The notes: generated by a model not told the origin, from the sequence alone. 64,000 bases of DNA from Apoda limacodes (GCA_946406115.1 OX291561.1:5572273-5636272), one strand, 5' to 3'; numbered from the stretch's first letter, positions 11,865 to 23,969 are shown. Numbers and translations are program-made.

Positions 11865-12985
11865 GCTACTCTCACTCGCGATCTTGGTGCTCCATACAAA
11901 CTTTGAGTTTTGGAAAATCCTTTCTTAGCAGACAATAACATCATAATAGCTTTATGTGTGCCAAATGTGCCAGATTTGTGGTTTCTGCTGTGCGTTGACA
12001 GATAGGTCATTCAGTAACGGTTGCCTTTTATATATATACAGATTAAATCAATCTTCTAAGTTAGCGTTTTAATTTTGTCAAAAAATGTATGACGTACATG
12101 CATTATGTATAAATTTACTGCAGATATCTGAAAAACTGGTAACTCAATTTTCAAAGACTGATATGCACAAAATGGCTCACAATAAAATTTCAATGTCAAC
12201 CCTTTTTTTTCTATACTAGTGTCAATAAAAAACTGCAAGGCGGTTTACTGAAGACAGTAAATTTTCATTAGAATCGATGCAAAGATGGCGGAACTATAAA
12301 TAAGGCTGTGATATACGGACGGACTGATGAAAATAATGAAACTATAAGGGGTTCCGGTTTTTCGTCATCTGGATGCCTTAAAAACCGGAACATTAAAGAT
12401 CGTGTATTCTATTAACATTATTCCCAAAGTTTTAAGCATTGAATTTTTTTCTATACAAACTTAAGTGCCCCTAATATCAATGAATATGTAATTTTAGACA
12501 TTTCGTCATTCAAAATTCGTTATTATCATATATATTGCTATTTATCACGGTCGCAAAAAGTATATATATATATCGCAGCTATCTGGTTAAATTTGCCAGT
12601 TGATTGGGTGCCTATGCAGATCGTTAAGTATGGAACAGATATTATAATATAACTGAACAGATTATCAAATAAAATTTGGCTGGGACGCTCCCCTCGCGTC
12701 GCGTGTGTCTACGTTTACAAAAGATAAACTGTACTTAACCCAACATACATGACTTATACTGTGCGATTTCTGTTCCTTTCTTTGCAATACTTGACGATCT
12801 GCCTGACGGCGTCCAATTAACTGGCTAATTGAACCAGATGACTGCAACATATACACTGATGAAATGCCAGAAAATTATTAAATAAATATAGTTGATGTTA
12901 GTTTTACACATAAAATGAATTTTATAAAAACCCTGTTTTACTTAACCTACTTTTGACTCTTATTTGTATTTACAGACATACCTAA
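11865..12985. other. Gene-free stretch
   Basis: No gene is recognised. The open frames at 11798-12010, 12056-12238 and 12665-12856 (all minus) have no known motif. The 12260-12370 stretch ('aaggggttccggtttttcgt') resembles a Rep-B end. Confidence 0.4.
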
Positions 12986-12989
12986 CGAA

Positions 12990-13080
12990 TTTTATTAACC
13001 TTGAACATACGGCAACGCTTACCGCTTACTATAGGCGGACCACTAGCTTGTTTGCCACCTAATGATATATCCATACTAAT
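12990..13080 (+). mobile_element. CR1-type LINE 3' tail, degraded
   Basis: The string 'cggcaacgcttaccgcttac ... actagcttgtttgccaccta' matches the conserved 3' end of the LINE at 61051-64000 in the plus orientation, with several small deletions. Confidence 0.6.
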
Positions 13081-13749
13081 ACTTATAATATTATAATTGC
13101 GAAAGGTAGTTTGTTTGTCCTTAGTTCAGGTCCCGCGATGGAACATCCAATTAAGGTACAATTTGACACAGCGATAATGAAGAGATGGAGAAAGAACAAG
13201 GCTATTACTTTGTTCGAATGAGGTTTGTACTACGTTACAGTATATCCTAGTCTAGAAGCTAGTGTGTTCTTATGTATTTGTTTTTTTTGTATTTTTTGAA
13301 TTATATTATCTACATTTTATGATCATTATCCTATAATTTTAAAGATTCTAGTAAATAAAATAGTTAGATACGTTGGATATGTGCATAACACGGTGAAATA
13401 GTTAGGTACGTAAGCTAATTATATAAGAAGATAATTAGTATGGTTATTGGACAAATAATTTTCATTTAAATTTTAAAAAATATATGCATCACAACGAGTC
13501 ACTGTTTAGAAGTTAAGTGTAAAGTTACCAAAAGGAAGTCCGCGTTTAGTTATCTACAGTAATAACGTTATTAAATACTAAGCTTTAACAATACTATTAT
13601 GTAACAAGAAATTTAAGTCATTATTTTGTGATACGTTCAGCTTCACTTAATTAATTTATACCTTTTACGGAATTTTACAATTTACATTGTACCGCTTGTA
13701 CAATGTGTTGTGTTTTAAGGAATTGTTCGAAATGATACCCACGGCTACT

Positions 13750-13915
13750 TTCTGATACTATAAAACTTAAATGGTCGCGGACAGTGCGGTTTCAGGGAAA
13801 CTTTCTCTCGCGAACGCTTGGGTTGTGGAATAAGCTCCCGCCAAGGTTTTCTCCAAGGACTGTATGGGGTTCTTTAAGAAAGAATTTATTAGATTTCTGA
13901 AGGTAAAAAACCTTA
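13750..13915 (+). pseudogene. CR1-type LINE ORF2 C-terminal fragment
   Basis: The plus frame reads WSRTVRFQGNFLSRTLGLWN, then KLPPRFSPRTVWGSLRKNL. It lines up with WSRTVRFQRNFLPRMLKLWN and its continuation near the C-terminus of the LINE ORF at 61126-64000. This is a short piece of an older copy of the same family. Confidence 0.8.
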
Positions 13916-13919
13916 CTTA

Positions 13920-14924
13920 AATTGTACTATTTAACAACCTTCTCTTAATTTCATGAGTAGGTAATCTTTACAAATTAACGAGCTTTTGAGTATTATTTCT
14001 GCTTATTCTAACAATGTTTCGCAAAGCGTAAAAGCAGAAAGAACTAAAATATTAATCCTAAATTCGTGCTAAATTGGAGAAGTTTAGATTTGGAATTTTC
14101 ATTATACCTTCCTTTTTTTAAAGTACATTGTGTATTAAGGGTGGTAATGAAAAAAAAAAAAACGAGAGGCTATAAATAGGCCTAACTCCCGAAGCCTTTA
14201 ATGACTCGAGTTTGTAATTTCCGTACGTACCCGTTACTCACAATATTTTTCATCACATTTACGTGCAAATAAATGAAAATTCTATTATAAATAAGGGGAA
14301 AATTAATATAAACTGACCAAAACACAATTGAAATGGTGGGAACAGAATAACTGATAGATAACAACTCCACTAGCGGTATCTAGACAATTTATGAATTAAA
14401 ACTTTTGGCTAAAGTTAAAATTTGCAATAGCTCGCTTGGCACGTAGATCATTTCTTGTTCTATAGATGGCGCTATTATATTTGAATAGACAAAGTAAGTA
14501 CGTAGAGCGCGCGCGGGTTCTATGAACACCCAGTTTGACTTGAGGAAAGTAAAATTTACAAAGAAACAGTCCATGGGATTAATTGCGTTTTACTGACTAA
14601 GTAACTAAGTTTAACTAACTACTAACTAAGTTTACAAGTAAGTGTGATGAAAAGTAATTTAATTGAGCGATTAATCTAATACAGATTCTTAATGTTACAA
14701 ATGTATGCAGAAACCTGTAATTAGCCTAAAAGCATAAGGGACGCTCAATAAATTAAAGTTAATCCAAAGGTAAATTGTCGGTTTTATTTCTTCACATTAA
14801 ACCTTTTACCTCTGGACCTGACTATTTCGAAATAAATTTTCCACGATGGGTTGTACGTGATTGCGTAGTGGAGTAGCAAATATAATTAACTATAAAATCT
14901 ATACCTTACTAAGTAAAAGAATAA
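13920..14924. other. Gene-free stretch
   Basis: AT-rich. The open frames at 14182-14370 and 14389-14574 (minus) have no recognisable motif. A GC-rich patch with 'gtagagcgcgcgcgggttct' near 14503 is unexplained. Confidence 0.4.
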
Positions 14925-15150
14925 ACTGACTCACTGACGCACAGCCCAAATTACTGTGTCTAGAGACTTAAAATTTTGCACAGAAGTTCATGTTATAACT
15001 TAGTTGAACGCTAAGAAAGGATTACCTTAGGTAAAATAAGGGTTGGAAGTTTGTATGGGAATCCGTTATTTTTGATGCTAAATGCAAAAAAATGGTATTT
15101 GGCCTTTAGGTTGAAAATATATTTATGTGCAAATATGTCAAGTCTAAGGA
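14925..15150. repeat. Rep-C copy
   Basis: The blocks 'actgactcactgacgcacag', 'ggttggaagtttgtatggga' and 'aatggtatttggcctttagg' are in the same order as at 8375-8700. Confidence 0.6.
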
Positions 15151-15884
15151 CCCAGTAGTTTTGGCTGTGCGTTGATATATCAGTCATTTTACTCTTTTAT
15201 ATATAGGGTTGCCATACGTTCCGTATTTACGGGACTGTCACTCTATTTGAGAACTTTGTCCCGTTTTGCTGTTGTCCTGTTTAACGATAAAATACGCGTT
15301 TGCAGCAATAAGACTGTCGCAAATCGTCAATTTAATAAAAATTTCAGTAAATGGCACGAAATATAGCTTTTTGAGACTCATTGCTAATCTCGAGAGACAT
15401 GACCTTAAACGTCCCGTATCAGTTCCCAATATTATTGACAACCATGAAGCTATCTTTGTACGTATAGAGTTGTCAATACATGTTTAACATTGAAGGCACC
15501 GATTTATTTAAAAGGTTTATTGTATGGACATGGTCTCCTCGACTGTTTGATTGATTACACAGGTGGGTATAACAATAGGAAAGCTGTAAATACGGCTACA
15601 AATTGAAACGGGAAAGCTATGGACCGGGTATGTAGATATACCAATTTATTCTGAATATAATAAAGATTGGAAATTTTAATCGATTCTCTGTATCCTTTTG
15701 TTTGCTTTTTATTTTGATGTTTGTTGATTTTTTGGAAATAATTGCTGCTTTTTTTAGTGCTCCAATTTAAATTAGAAAAATACATTTATGTCGCAGCCCA
15801 TTACTATTTTTTAACCACGAACTGTGCTGTAACTGTCTGAAAATCATTACAATACCTACTTCAGTTTATAAATACTTCCAACTA
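15150..15884. other. Gene-free stretch
   Basis: Several overlapping open frames lie on both strands at 15172-15487 (GC about average), none with a known motif. I cannot support a gene here. Confidence 0.4.
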
Positions 15885-15960
15885 AAATTGTTAGGGTTCC
15901 GTACCGAAAGGGTAAAATACGGGACCCTATTACTAGGACTCCGCTGTCCGTCCGTAAATT
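15885..15960 (-). repeat. Rep-B terminal fragment
   Basis: 'gttagggttccgtaccgaaa' through 'ggaccctattactaggactc' and 'cgctgtccgtccg' is the right-hand end of Rep-B in reverse orientation. Confidence 0.65.
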
Positions 15961-16154
15961 TGTTTTATAAGTTTCTTTTATTTTCTCCGCAATAATTCTT
16001 ATTCTACAAAACCTTAAGTTATTTATTGCACTTATGACACGCTCTTAAGGTGGTTTAAGTATTTTTTTTCTGACACTATTTTTTTATATTTAGGCTCACA
16101 AAGTTGGTACATGGTTACAAATCCATACCAATATTATACAAGTGAATGTAAGTC

Positions 16155-16275
16155 TGTCAGTCATTAAATAGCGCGAGTTATATCCCTGGTGGTACAAGCG
16201 TCTATAGAGAAGGGTGATCGCTTACCTTCAGGCGGACCGTAAGCTTGTTTTCCACCTTAGTGGTATAAAAATATA
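16155..16275 (+). mobile_element. CR1-type LINE 3' tail
   Basis: 'ggtggtacaagcgtctatag', 'gcttaccttcaggcggaccg' and 'ccaccttagtggtataaaaa' match the extreme 3' end of the LINE at 61051-64000, ending in an A-rich tail on the plus strand. Confidence 0.8.
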
Positions 16276-16337
16276 AGGATACCGTAAAACACAAGGACGT
16301 AATCACCTCAGAGTATACCTACCTATTGCTGTATATT

Positions 16338-16410
16338 AATATTATACTTAAAGAATATATAAAGAAAGTATATTAATATTATACTTAAAGAATATATAAA
16401 GAAAGAGAGA
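16338..16410. repeat. 39-bp tandem duplication
   Basis: 'tattaatattatacttaaag' and its continuation 'aatatataaagaaag' occur twice back to back with almost no change, so the duplication is young. Confidence 0.85.
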
Positions 16411-16598
16411 GTGGTTTTGTATGTTTGTTAACATGTAGAGGGTAAAGTCCGAAACCACGAAGCTGATTTTAAAAATAGTTTCACTGTTAGAAAACTATAT
16501 TAATTCAGATGGCTATATAAGATGGCTCTGTAAGATGGAAATGATCAAAAAATCTATGTAAAATATTTTAACAAAAGAAACTTCTCCGTAGTTACAGT

Positions 16599-17040
16599 TA
16601 ATAAGTTTTAATACAAGGGTCCCTTTAGTCAAATTAGTCTCATAATAAGTTTTAATGCAAGGGTCCCTTTAGTCAAATTAGTCTCATAATAAGTTTTAAT
16701 GCAAGGGTCCCTTTAGTCAAATTAGTCTCATAATAAATTTTAATGCAAGGGTCCCTTTAGTCAAATTAGTCTCATAATAAGTTTTAATGCAAGGGTCCCT
16801 TTAGTCAAATTAGTCTCATAATAAGTTTTAATGCAAGGGTCCCTTTAGTCAAATTAGTCTCATAATAAGTTTTAATGCAAGGGTCCCTTTAGTCAAATTA
16901 GTCTCATAATAAGTTTTAATGCAAGGGTCCCTTTAGTCAAATTAGTCTCATAATAAGTTTTAATGCAAGGGTCCCTTTAGTCAAATTAGTCTCATAATAA
17001 GTTTTAATGCAAGGGTCCCTTTAGTAAAATTAGTCTCATA
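16599..17040. repeat. 44-bp minisatellite, 10 copies
   Basis: Ten units of 44 bp, counted by the spacing of 'ccctttagtc' from 16621 to 17017. The unit includes 'ataagttttaatgcaagggt'. Units are almost identical: the first has 'atacaag', the third junction has 'aataaatttt', and the last has 'tagtaaaatt'. The low divergence points to recent expansion, and copy number is likely polymorphic. Confidence 0.97.
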
Positions 17041-17204
17041 AGATAATCTTATCTGTATGATTTATTCCAAACATTTGTCTTATAACGGTTCGTTACCTGA
17101 GGCTGAAACTGTATCTTAACAAGATTCTGAAGTTCAAGATCAGATTACACGTGTAAAAGAGTAGGAGAACAATTTTTTTAATATATTCATATATAATAGT
17201 GTTA

Positions 17205-17395
17205 TAAATGCGAAAATAGCTCTGTCTTTTACTTCTTAACGCTTAAACCGCACTGAAATTTGACATGGAGATAGTTTGAGTCCCGAGGAAGGACGTAGAT
17301 ACTCGAAAGCGTCAAGTGTGAGTTGGTTTTTTTTCTATAATTGAGGAGTTGCCGTTGAAATCCTACACCGATAACCGAATTAAGTGCAGGTATTT
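17205..17395 (+). repeat. Rep-A copy
   Basis: Starts 'agtgttataaatgcgaaaat' and continues through 'cttcttaacgcttaaaccgc' and 'gagttgccgttgaaatccta' to 'accgataaccgaattaagtg'. It stops before the usual CTAGT end. Confidence 0.8.
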
Positions 17396-17744
17396 AATAT
17401 ATTAATTAATATTTCAGTTTGGTTATAGTTTCTATTTTAGATTAATTTACGTTCAAGTTGTTATTTTACTCAAAATTAATTTATTCAAATATTTAAAATA
17501 ATTTTTTTATTAAAAAATAAAAAAATGTATTACACAAGAACTTCTTTAAGGTTAAATAAAAAAAAAAATTGTAAACATAAATCAGTACTACCTTTAAGTA
17601 AAAGTAGGTTCAGCTACTATTTTAATTCGTTATGGTTGATGTTTAGTTAGGTATACATAATCTCAAAGCCATTGTTAGGCCAAATGGATGAATTTTCTAA
17701 ATCCGACTGGTAGTTAAGGACTACAGTAAGAAGTTATAAGATAT

Positions 17745-17863
17745 TTGAAGGGTCGGCAACGGGAAAGTGATACCCTTGGTGTTGCAAGCGTCCATAGGCT
17801 ACGGTGACCGCTTGCCATCAGGCAGACCTTAAGCTTGTTTGCCATCTTAGTGGTATAAAAAAA
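17745..17863 (+). mobile_element. CR1-type LINE 3' tail
   Basis: 'agggtcggcaacgggaaagt' through 'gtgaccgcttgccatcaggc' to 'gccatcttagtggtataaaa' matches the end of the LINE ORF and its 3' tail on the plus strand, including the ATAGGCTACGG TGA stop context. It is a 5'-truncated copy. Confidence 0.85.
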
Positions 17864-17864
17864 T

Positions 17865-19550
17865 AGTTCCAGATATAAGCGCATTGAAACAAAAAAGCTT
17901 TAGTTTTATTATAGGTACTAGATTAAAAAAAACAGGGATTAGTTTCGAAAATCTGTCTAAAAACCTAACAATGAATTTTAATTCCCTTTTTTAAATCAGC
18001 GATGTGGTAAATAAAAAAATCTTTCCATGTATACTAACAAAATAAAGCTAAAAAGTTTGTTTTTTGTTTGAACACGCTAATCTCCGCAAGTAGCAGTTGG
18101 ATCTAAAAAAATATTTTTGCATTTTATAACCCAGTTCTTGTGGAAGGTTGTAGACGATTTAACATTACGCTATGACCCTTAGGTACAAAGCAAAAAGAAA
18201 AATAGTGCTTACAGTGATGCGACGGAAAATGACGCTACAACGCAAAAGTAACGGGAAAGGCAGAACAATGTCTGCCAGATCAGCTAATATTACATAAAGG
18301 GAAAAATTTAAAACATATTTCACACAATCACAAGTAAATTAACCATGAAAATAAATAAAATCCAAACCCAGAATTAAAAGTATAATACGAGTTGAAACGT
18401 ATTTTTTAACATTTCAAACGATTGACTGTAAAGTTATTTCATTATTCATGGCATTTAGACAATTCTTACATTCCTACACATGTAATTTGACAATAGCCTT
18501 CAGAGTCCGGAATTGGATTCGGTTCCTACTTCAAACAACAAACAGTATTAGGAAACATTTGGTATAAATCGACTAATTTCGATCATCCTCTCAGACCAAT
18601 TCCACTACTAAGGACCTTTTTGCTTTTCTTAGTAACCTATTCACTTTCAATACGGATAAAAAGTTTACTTACAATACATTAATATAGACATTTTACAGCG
18701 ATTGGACACTGAAGAGTTGTTAACGTTAAATAGACACTATTACTATTTTACATTTACTAATAATTTGCACTATTTTTTGCAAAGTAAAGATAGTATTATA
18801 TATGTGTATCGTACCTAAGAAATATTAACTTCTCTTCAGCTCTGTATATAGACAAACTATATAATATAACAAATGGTCAAGCTACACTACTTTATATAAA
18901 AAGGCAAGACACACTCACGCACAATTATTTTTAATGTTTTTTTTTTTATTTTTTTTTAATTATCTTTTTCTTTAAGGGGTAGGTGAAAGCTTACGTTTTT
19001 TTTATTGCAATAACCTATAATGCATAAAATTATAAAAAAAAATAATACAAAATCATTTTTTTCATTATTTTATGCAGTATAAGTTAATTGTTATTTAAAA
19101 GAATTGAGCGAACCCAATTTCAAATTTCAATCTCCTACTTAAGAACCCGTTTCCAGTACATAATTTTACCATCTTATTTTTTAAGTTTGATTAAAAAAAT
19201 ATTTTCAAGTCAATAGCATTAATAGTTTATGACAAATACTCCTTTGACATTCAGACAGACAAACAATGAAGTCTCACCATAAGGGTTCTTTTTTACAATT
19301 TTGGTTGTAACGTAACCCTATAACGAAAATATTTGTAATGTTTTTTGCAAGCGATGGAATATAAATCAATGTTGTCTGATAGGCTAAGCCAATCAAGAAG
19401 TGCAAAGAATTATTGATTGACCTAACAGACAAAATTTATTTACTTTCCATAGTGTGCAAAACAAAATTAAAAATATATATTGTATAATTAATAATTAAAC
19501 ATTAAGACTAAAAACTGATATCAATATCTTATCAAAAACTAAAAGCACTT
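17865..19550. other. Intronic sequence of the GPCR gene, no features
   Basis: If the GPCR exon at 19553-19847 is correct, this is the start of its first coding intron. It is AT-rich, with a long T/A run at 18930-18960. No second GPCR exon (TM2-TM3 region) is seen. Confidence 0.4.
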
Positions 19551-19552
19551 AC

Positions 19553-19847
19553 CAAAAACTAAAAGCAGCAAATCGCTAATAGCGAGACTAAACAAATAGT
19601 AGTTGGTTGGTGTTCTCATGGCGCGTCGACGAGCTATCACGAGACACACGGCGAGGTTCCCGCTGACGCCTGTCAGGAACAGCAGCAGCAGCGTCGCTGA
19701 CACCGGGAGAGCTTCCCGCAAAGGCAACCTCACTGGACCCATACCCACCGACAGCATCTCCTCCTCGCTGCAGTCGAAGATGCTTAAGTTGGTGCAGCGA
19801 AAGACCAGCTGCTCCATCGTTTCGTTTGGCCGAAGAAACTCTTCCAT
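19553..19847 (-). CDS. Neuropeptide GPCR, first coding exon (pyrokinin/CAPA/NmU receptor type)
   Basis: This exon encodes the N-terminus of a class-A G-protein-coupled receptor. The product would be a plasma-membrane receptor for PRXamide-type neuropeptides such as pyrokinin/PBAN or CAPA. The 98 visible residues hold an N-terminal tail with two N-glycosylation sequons (NET near residue 8, NLS near 20). The segment GMGPVRLPLREALPV resembles the pre-TM1 stretch of insect pyrokinin and CAPA receptors. TM1 includes FLTGVSGNLAVCLVIA, with the conserved GN, and TNYYLFSLAISDLLLLVFG begins TM2. The exon ends inside the Gly codon at TTTG|GTAAGT (donor GT is the complement of 19551-19552). That is phase 1, the position where related receptors split 'G|LP'. 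The start ATG at 19847 is the first in frame. No downstream exon is seen to the left, so the gene continues outside the window. Which PRXamide receptor subtype it is cannot be settled. Confidence 0.88.
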
Positions 19848-19849
19848 GT

Positions 19850-20765
19850 TTAATTTGAGATTTATTAAATAATTGTTCTTGTAATATTATTTAATATTAA
19901 ATTATTTACTAGTGTCATTATGCGTTGAAATATTGTTAACTTATCACTTTTTTGATAACAACGATTTTTGAGACTATTATTTAAAAATAGTTATAATTTT
20001 TTATTAATGTAATCTTATTACTATTGCTAACGTTAATGATAATAACTACTTGCAACTGTTCAATATTTACATTAATAATTAATGAAACGTTTTTGATCCT
20101 TTGTTCTGTAATAGTGTATTAGACACCATTTAAATATTTTTTCAGTTATATAATTCTTATTTGTAAAAAATATTAAACCAGTGTATTTTATCATGAAAAG
20201 TTAACACTACTACTTCATTTATTGTTAATTTATACTGATTTAAATACTTAAATGGTTTATTTTAATCGATATTTTACTAATAACTTTTATATTTACTAAC
20301 AATAATAAAAGCTTAATAGTATAAATGAATGCGCACTTCACGGAAAAACTTTTCATAAGTAAAACTTCGTAGCTTTCTACGAGAGCTACGTCGCTACGCC
20401 CAACGCGTCCGTAGACCGTAGCCAATCTACGAGAACTGAATGGAACATGGACGGGGTAGAGAATCTGTACGTATGTGGGCTAAAGCTAAATTATCAGTTA
20501 ACGATTAAAACAATGATGTTTCCGGGATCTTGTTTGAACGGTAGGGTTTAACTAAAATAACCCTGTTCCGAGTCAACATTTTAATTAATTCTGCGGAAAT
20601 TCAACTTTTGTTCAAATCTATTGGGACGTATATTTGATCTAAATTCAGTTCTAACTTAAATTTTGGCTTGCTCTGGTTTAATGCGATTGTCATTTATTCT
20701 AGCAGACTACAACCTATACGAGGACAAATAAATATGATAAAATTTGCAGTACCTTTACTTAGATG
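19850..20765. other. Upstream region of the GPCR exon
   Basis: Presumed 5' UTR, intron or promoter side of the GPCR gene. No TATA box or initiator is convincing. A GC-rich patch at 20360-20430 ('ctacgtcgctacgcccaacg') stands out in AT-rich surroundings and may be part of a dispersed repeat. The minus open frame across it is probably chance. Confidence 0.35.
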
Positions 20766-20769
20766 TTTA

Positions 20770-21357
20770 AAACTAGAATTTGCAAGTGGCTTCGCCCGCC
20801 CTGAATTCGGTTATCGGCGTGGAATTTCTACTTAAACTCATTAATTATACTAATGAAGTTTGCTATAGCAAGCTATAGCTGTAGTTCGTTTAAGCTCGGT
20901 TATAATTATTCCGCTGGAACTTTTGAATTGTTCGGGATAAAAACTATCCTATATCCTTTCCCAGGACTCAAACTATCTTCATACCATGCTTGCCAGTTTT
21001 CATATGTCCTGACTTTTGGGATACGGCCTACCATAAGCGAGGGTCATTTGGGCCATAGCCCGTCCATACGCGGGCCCAGTGCTGATTGTGAACTTCACAT
21101 ACGTCTTTTTTTTTTCTTGACTTATGTAGGTTTCCTCACGATGTTTTCCTTAACGGAAAAGCCATTGTTGTAAATAAATAATTCAGTGTACTTGAGAAAT
21201 TAAGAAAAGACTCATTGGTACACGCTGACCCGGGGTTCGAACCTCCGCCACTTGGGACGTGAAGTAAAATTTAAACCCCTCAGCCACCACTGACTAAAGC
21301 GTGAAGAGGTATAAGACAGACATAGTTATTTTCGCATTTATAATGTTAATATGGATT
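20770..21357 (-). repeat. Rep-A copy split by a nested insertion
   Basis: The left part, 20770-20985, starts 'aactagaatttgcaagtggc' and runs to 'ggactcaaactatcttcata'. The right part, 21293-21357, resumes with 'aagcgtgaagaggtataaga' and ends with the usual 'tttcgcatttataatgttaa' terminus. The middle is foreign. Confidence 0.8.
20986..21292. mobile_element. SINE-like insertion inside Rep-A
   Basis: About 300 bp with no Rep-A sequence. It contains 'ggtttcctcacgatgttttc', a block I recognise from lepidopteran dispersed repeats, and 'ccggggttcgaacctccgcc', which looks like a tRNA-type B box. Its position inside Rep-A shows it arrived later. Confidence 0.65.
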
Positions 21358-21359
21358 AT

Positions 21360-21915
21360 AGACAGATGTTCAGATTTTTATTATTTTATACGTGTGATAT
21401 AATGGTGAAATATCCGACGATTTTCATTTATATGACGGTTTATTGAATGTAATAGCCGTGATTACGACGAAAAAAATAATAATAAGTGGAAATAGTATGC
21501 TTTTCTTATATAGAATACTAGAAAGCCAATAAGAATAAATTATTCTGTTTCTAGAATTTATTTAAGTAACAACTTAGGACATATAAAACCACTTTAGTAC
21601 AAATAGACCTAATAAGATCGAGTGTTTTAGCGATAGCCTTACCACTTGTCACGTAGGGTTGTACCAGTTGTAACTAAACTGGTTGGTGAAAGGAGTCTGT
21701 CCCCCGCATTATGATTTGGCTGTTTGTCTAGCCACATATTAATATCATATATATCTATATTTAATATTTAAAGCTCTGTTTATTACTTTGAGTTCCCACA
21801 GTAAAGTAACATGGTCAGGCAAAGGATAACCGGCGTGTAATTATATTTTCAGTTAATGTTTACAGGGTCACATCTAAATGGTTATACTAAAGAGTTCATA
21901 ACATGCAGAGTGTTA
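21360..21915. other. Gene-free stretch
   Basis: AT-rich. I recognise nothing here. Confidence 0.4.
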
Positions 21916-21918
21916 ATC

Positions 21919-22416
21919 TTAAGGGTATGGCATACCCAACCAAGCGAAAATTTCATGAGTTTGTATAATTCAGTTACAATTACTGAACGCACGTTTTGTC
22001 GTATTTTTTTTTATTTTGTTGTTATTTTTCAATTCATATTTAAATTAATATAATTATATTAATTGATTGATTATTGTTATAGTGTAGCTATTAAAACATT
22101 CAAAAAAATCTAATCCTCCATTTTGGTCTTGAATTCAATTTCTGTTGAAAACCTTAGAATGATAAAAAGATTCATGAAAAAAAATATTAAAATAATAATT
22201 ATTTTTTGTTATTTTTTTTTGTTCTATTTACATATTTGAGTTGTATATCCAAAAAAACTTAGAAAATCTAGATTTTAGATCGAGCGGTCACGAGCTAATG
22301 CCTATCGGATTTGGAGCTCTGTTCCTTTGCCGGCTCGATTAGTGTCAATGGTCTTTGTGCACTGGTCGTAGGCCACGCATTCAGCACGCTTTTCCTAGGG
22401 TATGCCATAGTCTTAA
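21919..22416. mobile_element. MITE with TTAA ends, copy 1
   Basis: TTAA at 21919-21922 is followed by GGGTATGGCATACCCAACCA. At the other end GGGTATGCCATAGTC precedes TTAA at 22413-22416. The interior block 'cggtcacgagctaatgccta' is shared with copy 2 (23970-24444). The TTAA flank and G-rich terminus suit a piggyBac-like target site, but no transposase is present and the terminal repeat is short. Confidence 0.7.
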
Positions 22417-22764
22417 TGCTCTAGATTATTTTAACTTCGACCGCAGGAAATTGCTATATTTCCGGTTGAGTCCTAACATCAGCGAGTTATTGTCAATTCA
22501 AAAGCCCGGGTTTATGACATTCAAATTTAAGTAGAAAGGAAAACATGACATTTTATAAGTCAGCTATGTTTACTTATTAAGTATAAAGTGTTAATTTGTT
22601 TATTTGCTAGAATGTTGCAAAGTCATCGAAACTAATTAACTGATAAAAAAAATTATTATTTGAAGTAACACTTGTATGCATTTATTTTTTCATAAATCAA
22701 CTTTTCCTTTGTTACGCCAGTATCCGTTGTTAAATTTTATACATTGCATTGGCAAAAACTAAAA

Positions 22765-23215
22765 GTCGGCCAAGTACGAGTCGGACTCGCGTTAGAAGGG
22801 TTCCGTAACATTATCTATAAAAAGGGCAAAAAAATCACGTTTGTTGTATGGGAGCCCCCCTTAAATATTTGTTTTATTTTAATTTAATTATCTATTTTTT
22901 AAGTGAATATATAACTAAATATTCTGTGAATATTTCAAGCGTCTACCTGTTGCCGTTATCAATATCGAGCAAAAACGAACAAAAAAAGCACGTTTGCTGT
23001 ATGGGAGCCCCCTCAAATATTTTTTTTATTCTGTTTTTTTGTTCTGTCTCTTTGTAGTTATAGCGGCAACAGAAATACGTCTTCTGTGAAAATTTCAACT
23101 TTCTAACTATCACTATTTATGAGATACAGCCTGGTGACAGACGGACGGACGGACAGCGCAGTCTAAGTAATAGGGTCCCGTTTTTTACCTTTTGGGTACC
23201 GAAACCTAAAAATGT
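22765..23215 (+). repeat. Rep-B copy, near full length
   Basis: Starts 'cggccaagtacgagtcggac' and carries two tandem 'gtatgggagcccccc' blocks (near 22847 and 22999). It continues through 'gtgaaaatttcaactttcta' and 'gagatacagcctggtgacag' to 'ttttgggtaccgaaacctaa'. The open frame at 22848-23057 is a by-product. Confidence 0.9.
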
Positions 23216-23219
23216 ACAA

Positions 23220-23965
23220 TGGCATTAAATCCACCTTAAGATAAGTGCGCAATAAAAAGTATTACATATAAATAAAATACATGTAAGTTTTTTCTGGAAA
23301 ACTTAAGCAAAGTGTAAAAAGCTTCGGTTTGCATAAGATACGGGGCCAAAGCCGCAGTGGAGTTAGCTGATTTGCTAATTCCATAGTCCTAGATGTATAG
23401 AGTCCAAAGTTCATATTCTGAAACTTGTAATATATTAGATTAAAACTAGTGACTATAGTATGTAAAAATTATTGTCAGGTGACCTTGAAAATAAACTATT
23501 TATTGCATTAATAAAACTAATAAATAGATTTTTATTAAATTTTAAATCACTAAGGTGCTAACATGTACGTTTTGGCAGCTACTCACTTCTATTCATCTGG
23601 TGGCTTTGCTTATAACATTGATAGCACAAGGTTCAGTTTCTGTGTCAGCTATTATTAATATCAAGAAATGGTTTCTGTGCAAAGGTCTAGTTTGTCAGTT
23701 TCTTTATTAAACACGTGCCTTCTTGCGGATTCTATTATTCTAAAAATATGTCGTCCTTAAACGAAAGTTCATGAAAATGTTTTGTTTAATATTTTCGGCT
23801 AGGAATTGACAAGGCTATTATTTTAATCCTTTTTTTAAATTATAAAAAAGGGGATGAACAATCATGTTATGTTCGTAATAAAACACCAAGAAATACATTG
23901 ACGCCATGAATCACATGATATTTACACCATAAGACTGCGCCCCACGTAGATGTGCATTTTTTCGC
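23220..23965. other. Gene-free stretch
   Basis: AT-rich spacer between two mobile elements. I recognise nothing here. Confidence 0.4.
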
Positions 23966-23969
23966 ATTT

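Noticed and set aside
1..19550. Further exons of the GPCR
   Set aside because: I looked for TM2-TM7 signatures on the minus strand by eye and found none. Short exons could still be missed.
20240..20425. Minus open frame across the GC patch at 20360-20430
   Set aside because: The patch looks like a structured repeat, and the frame has no motif or splice context.
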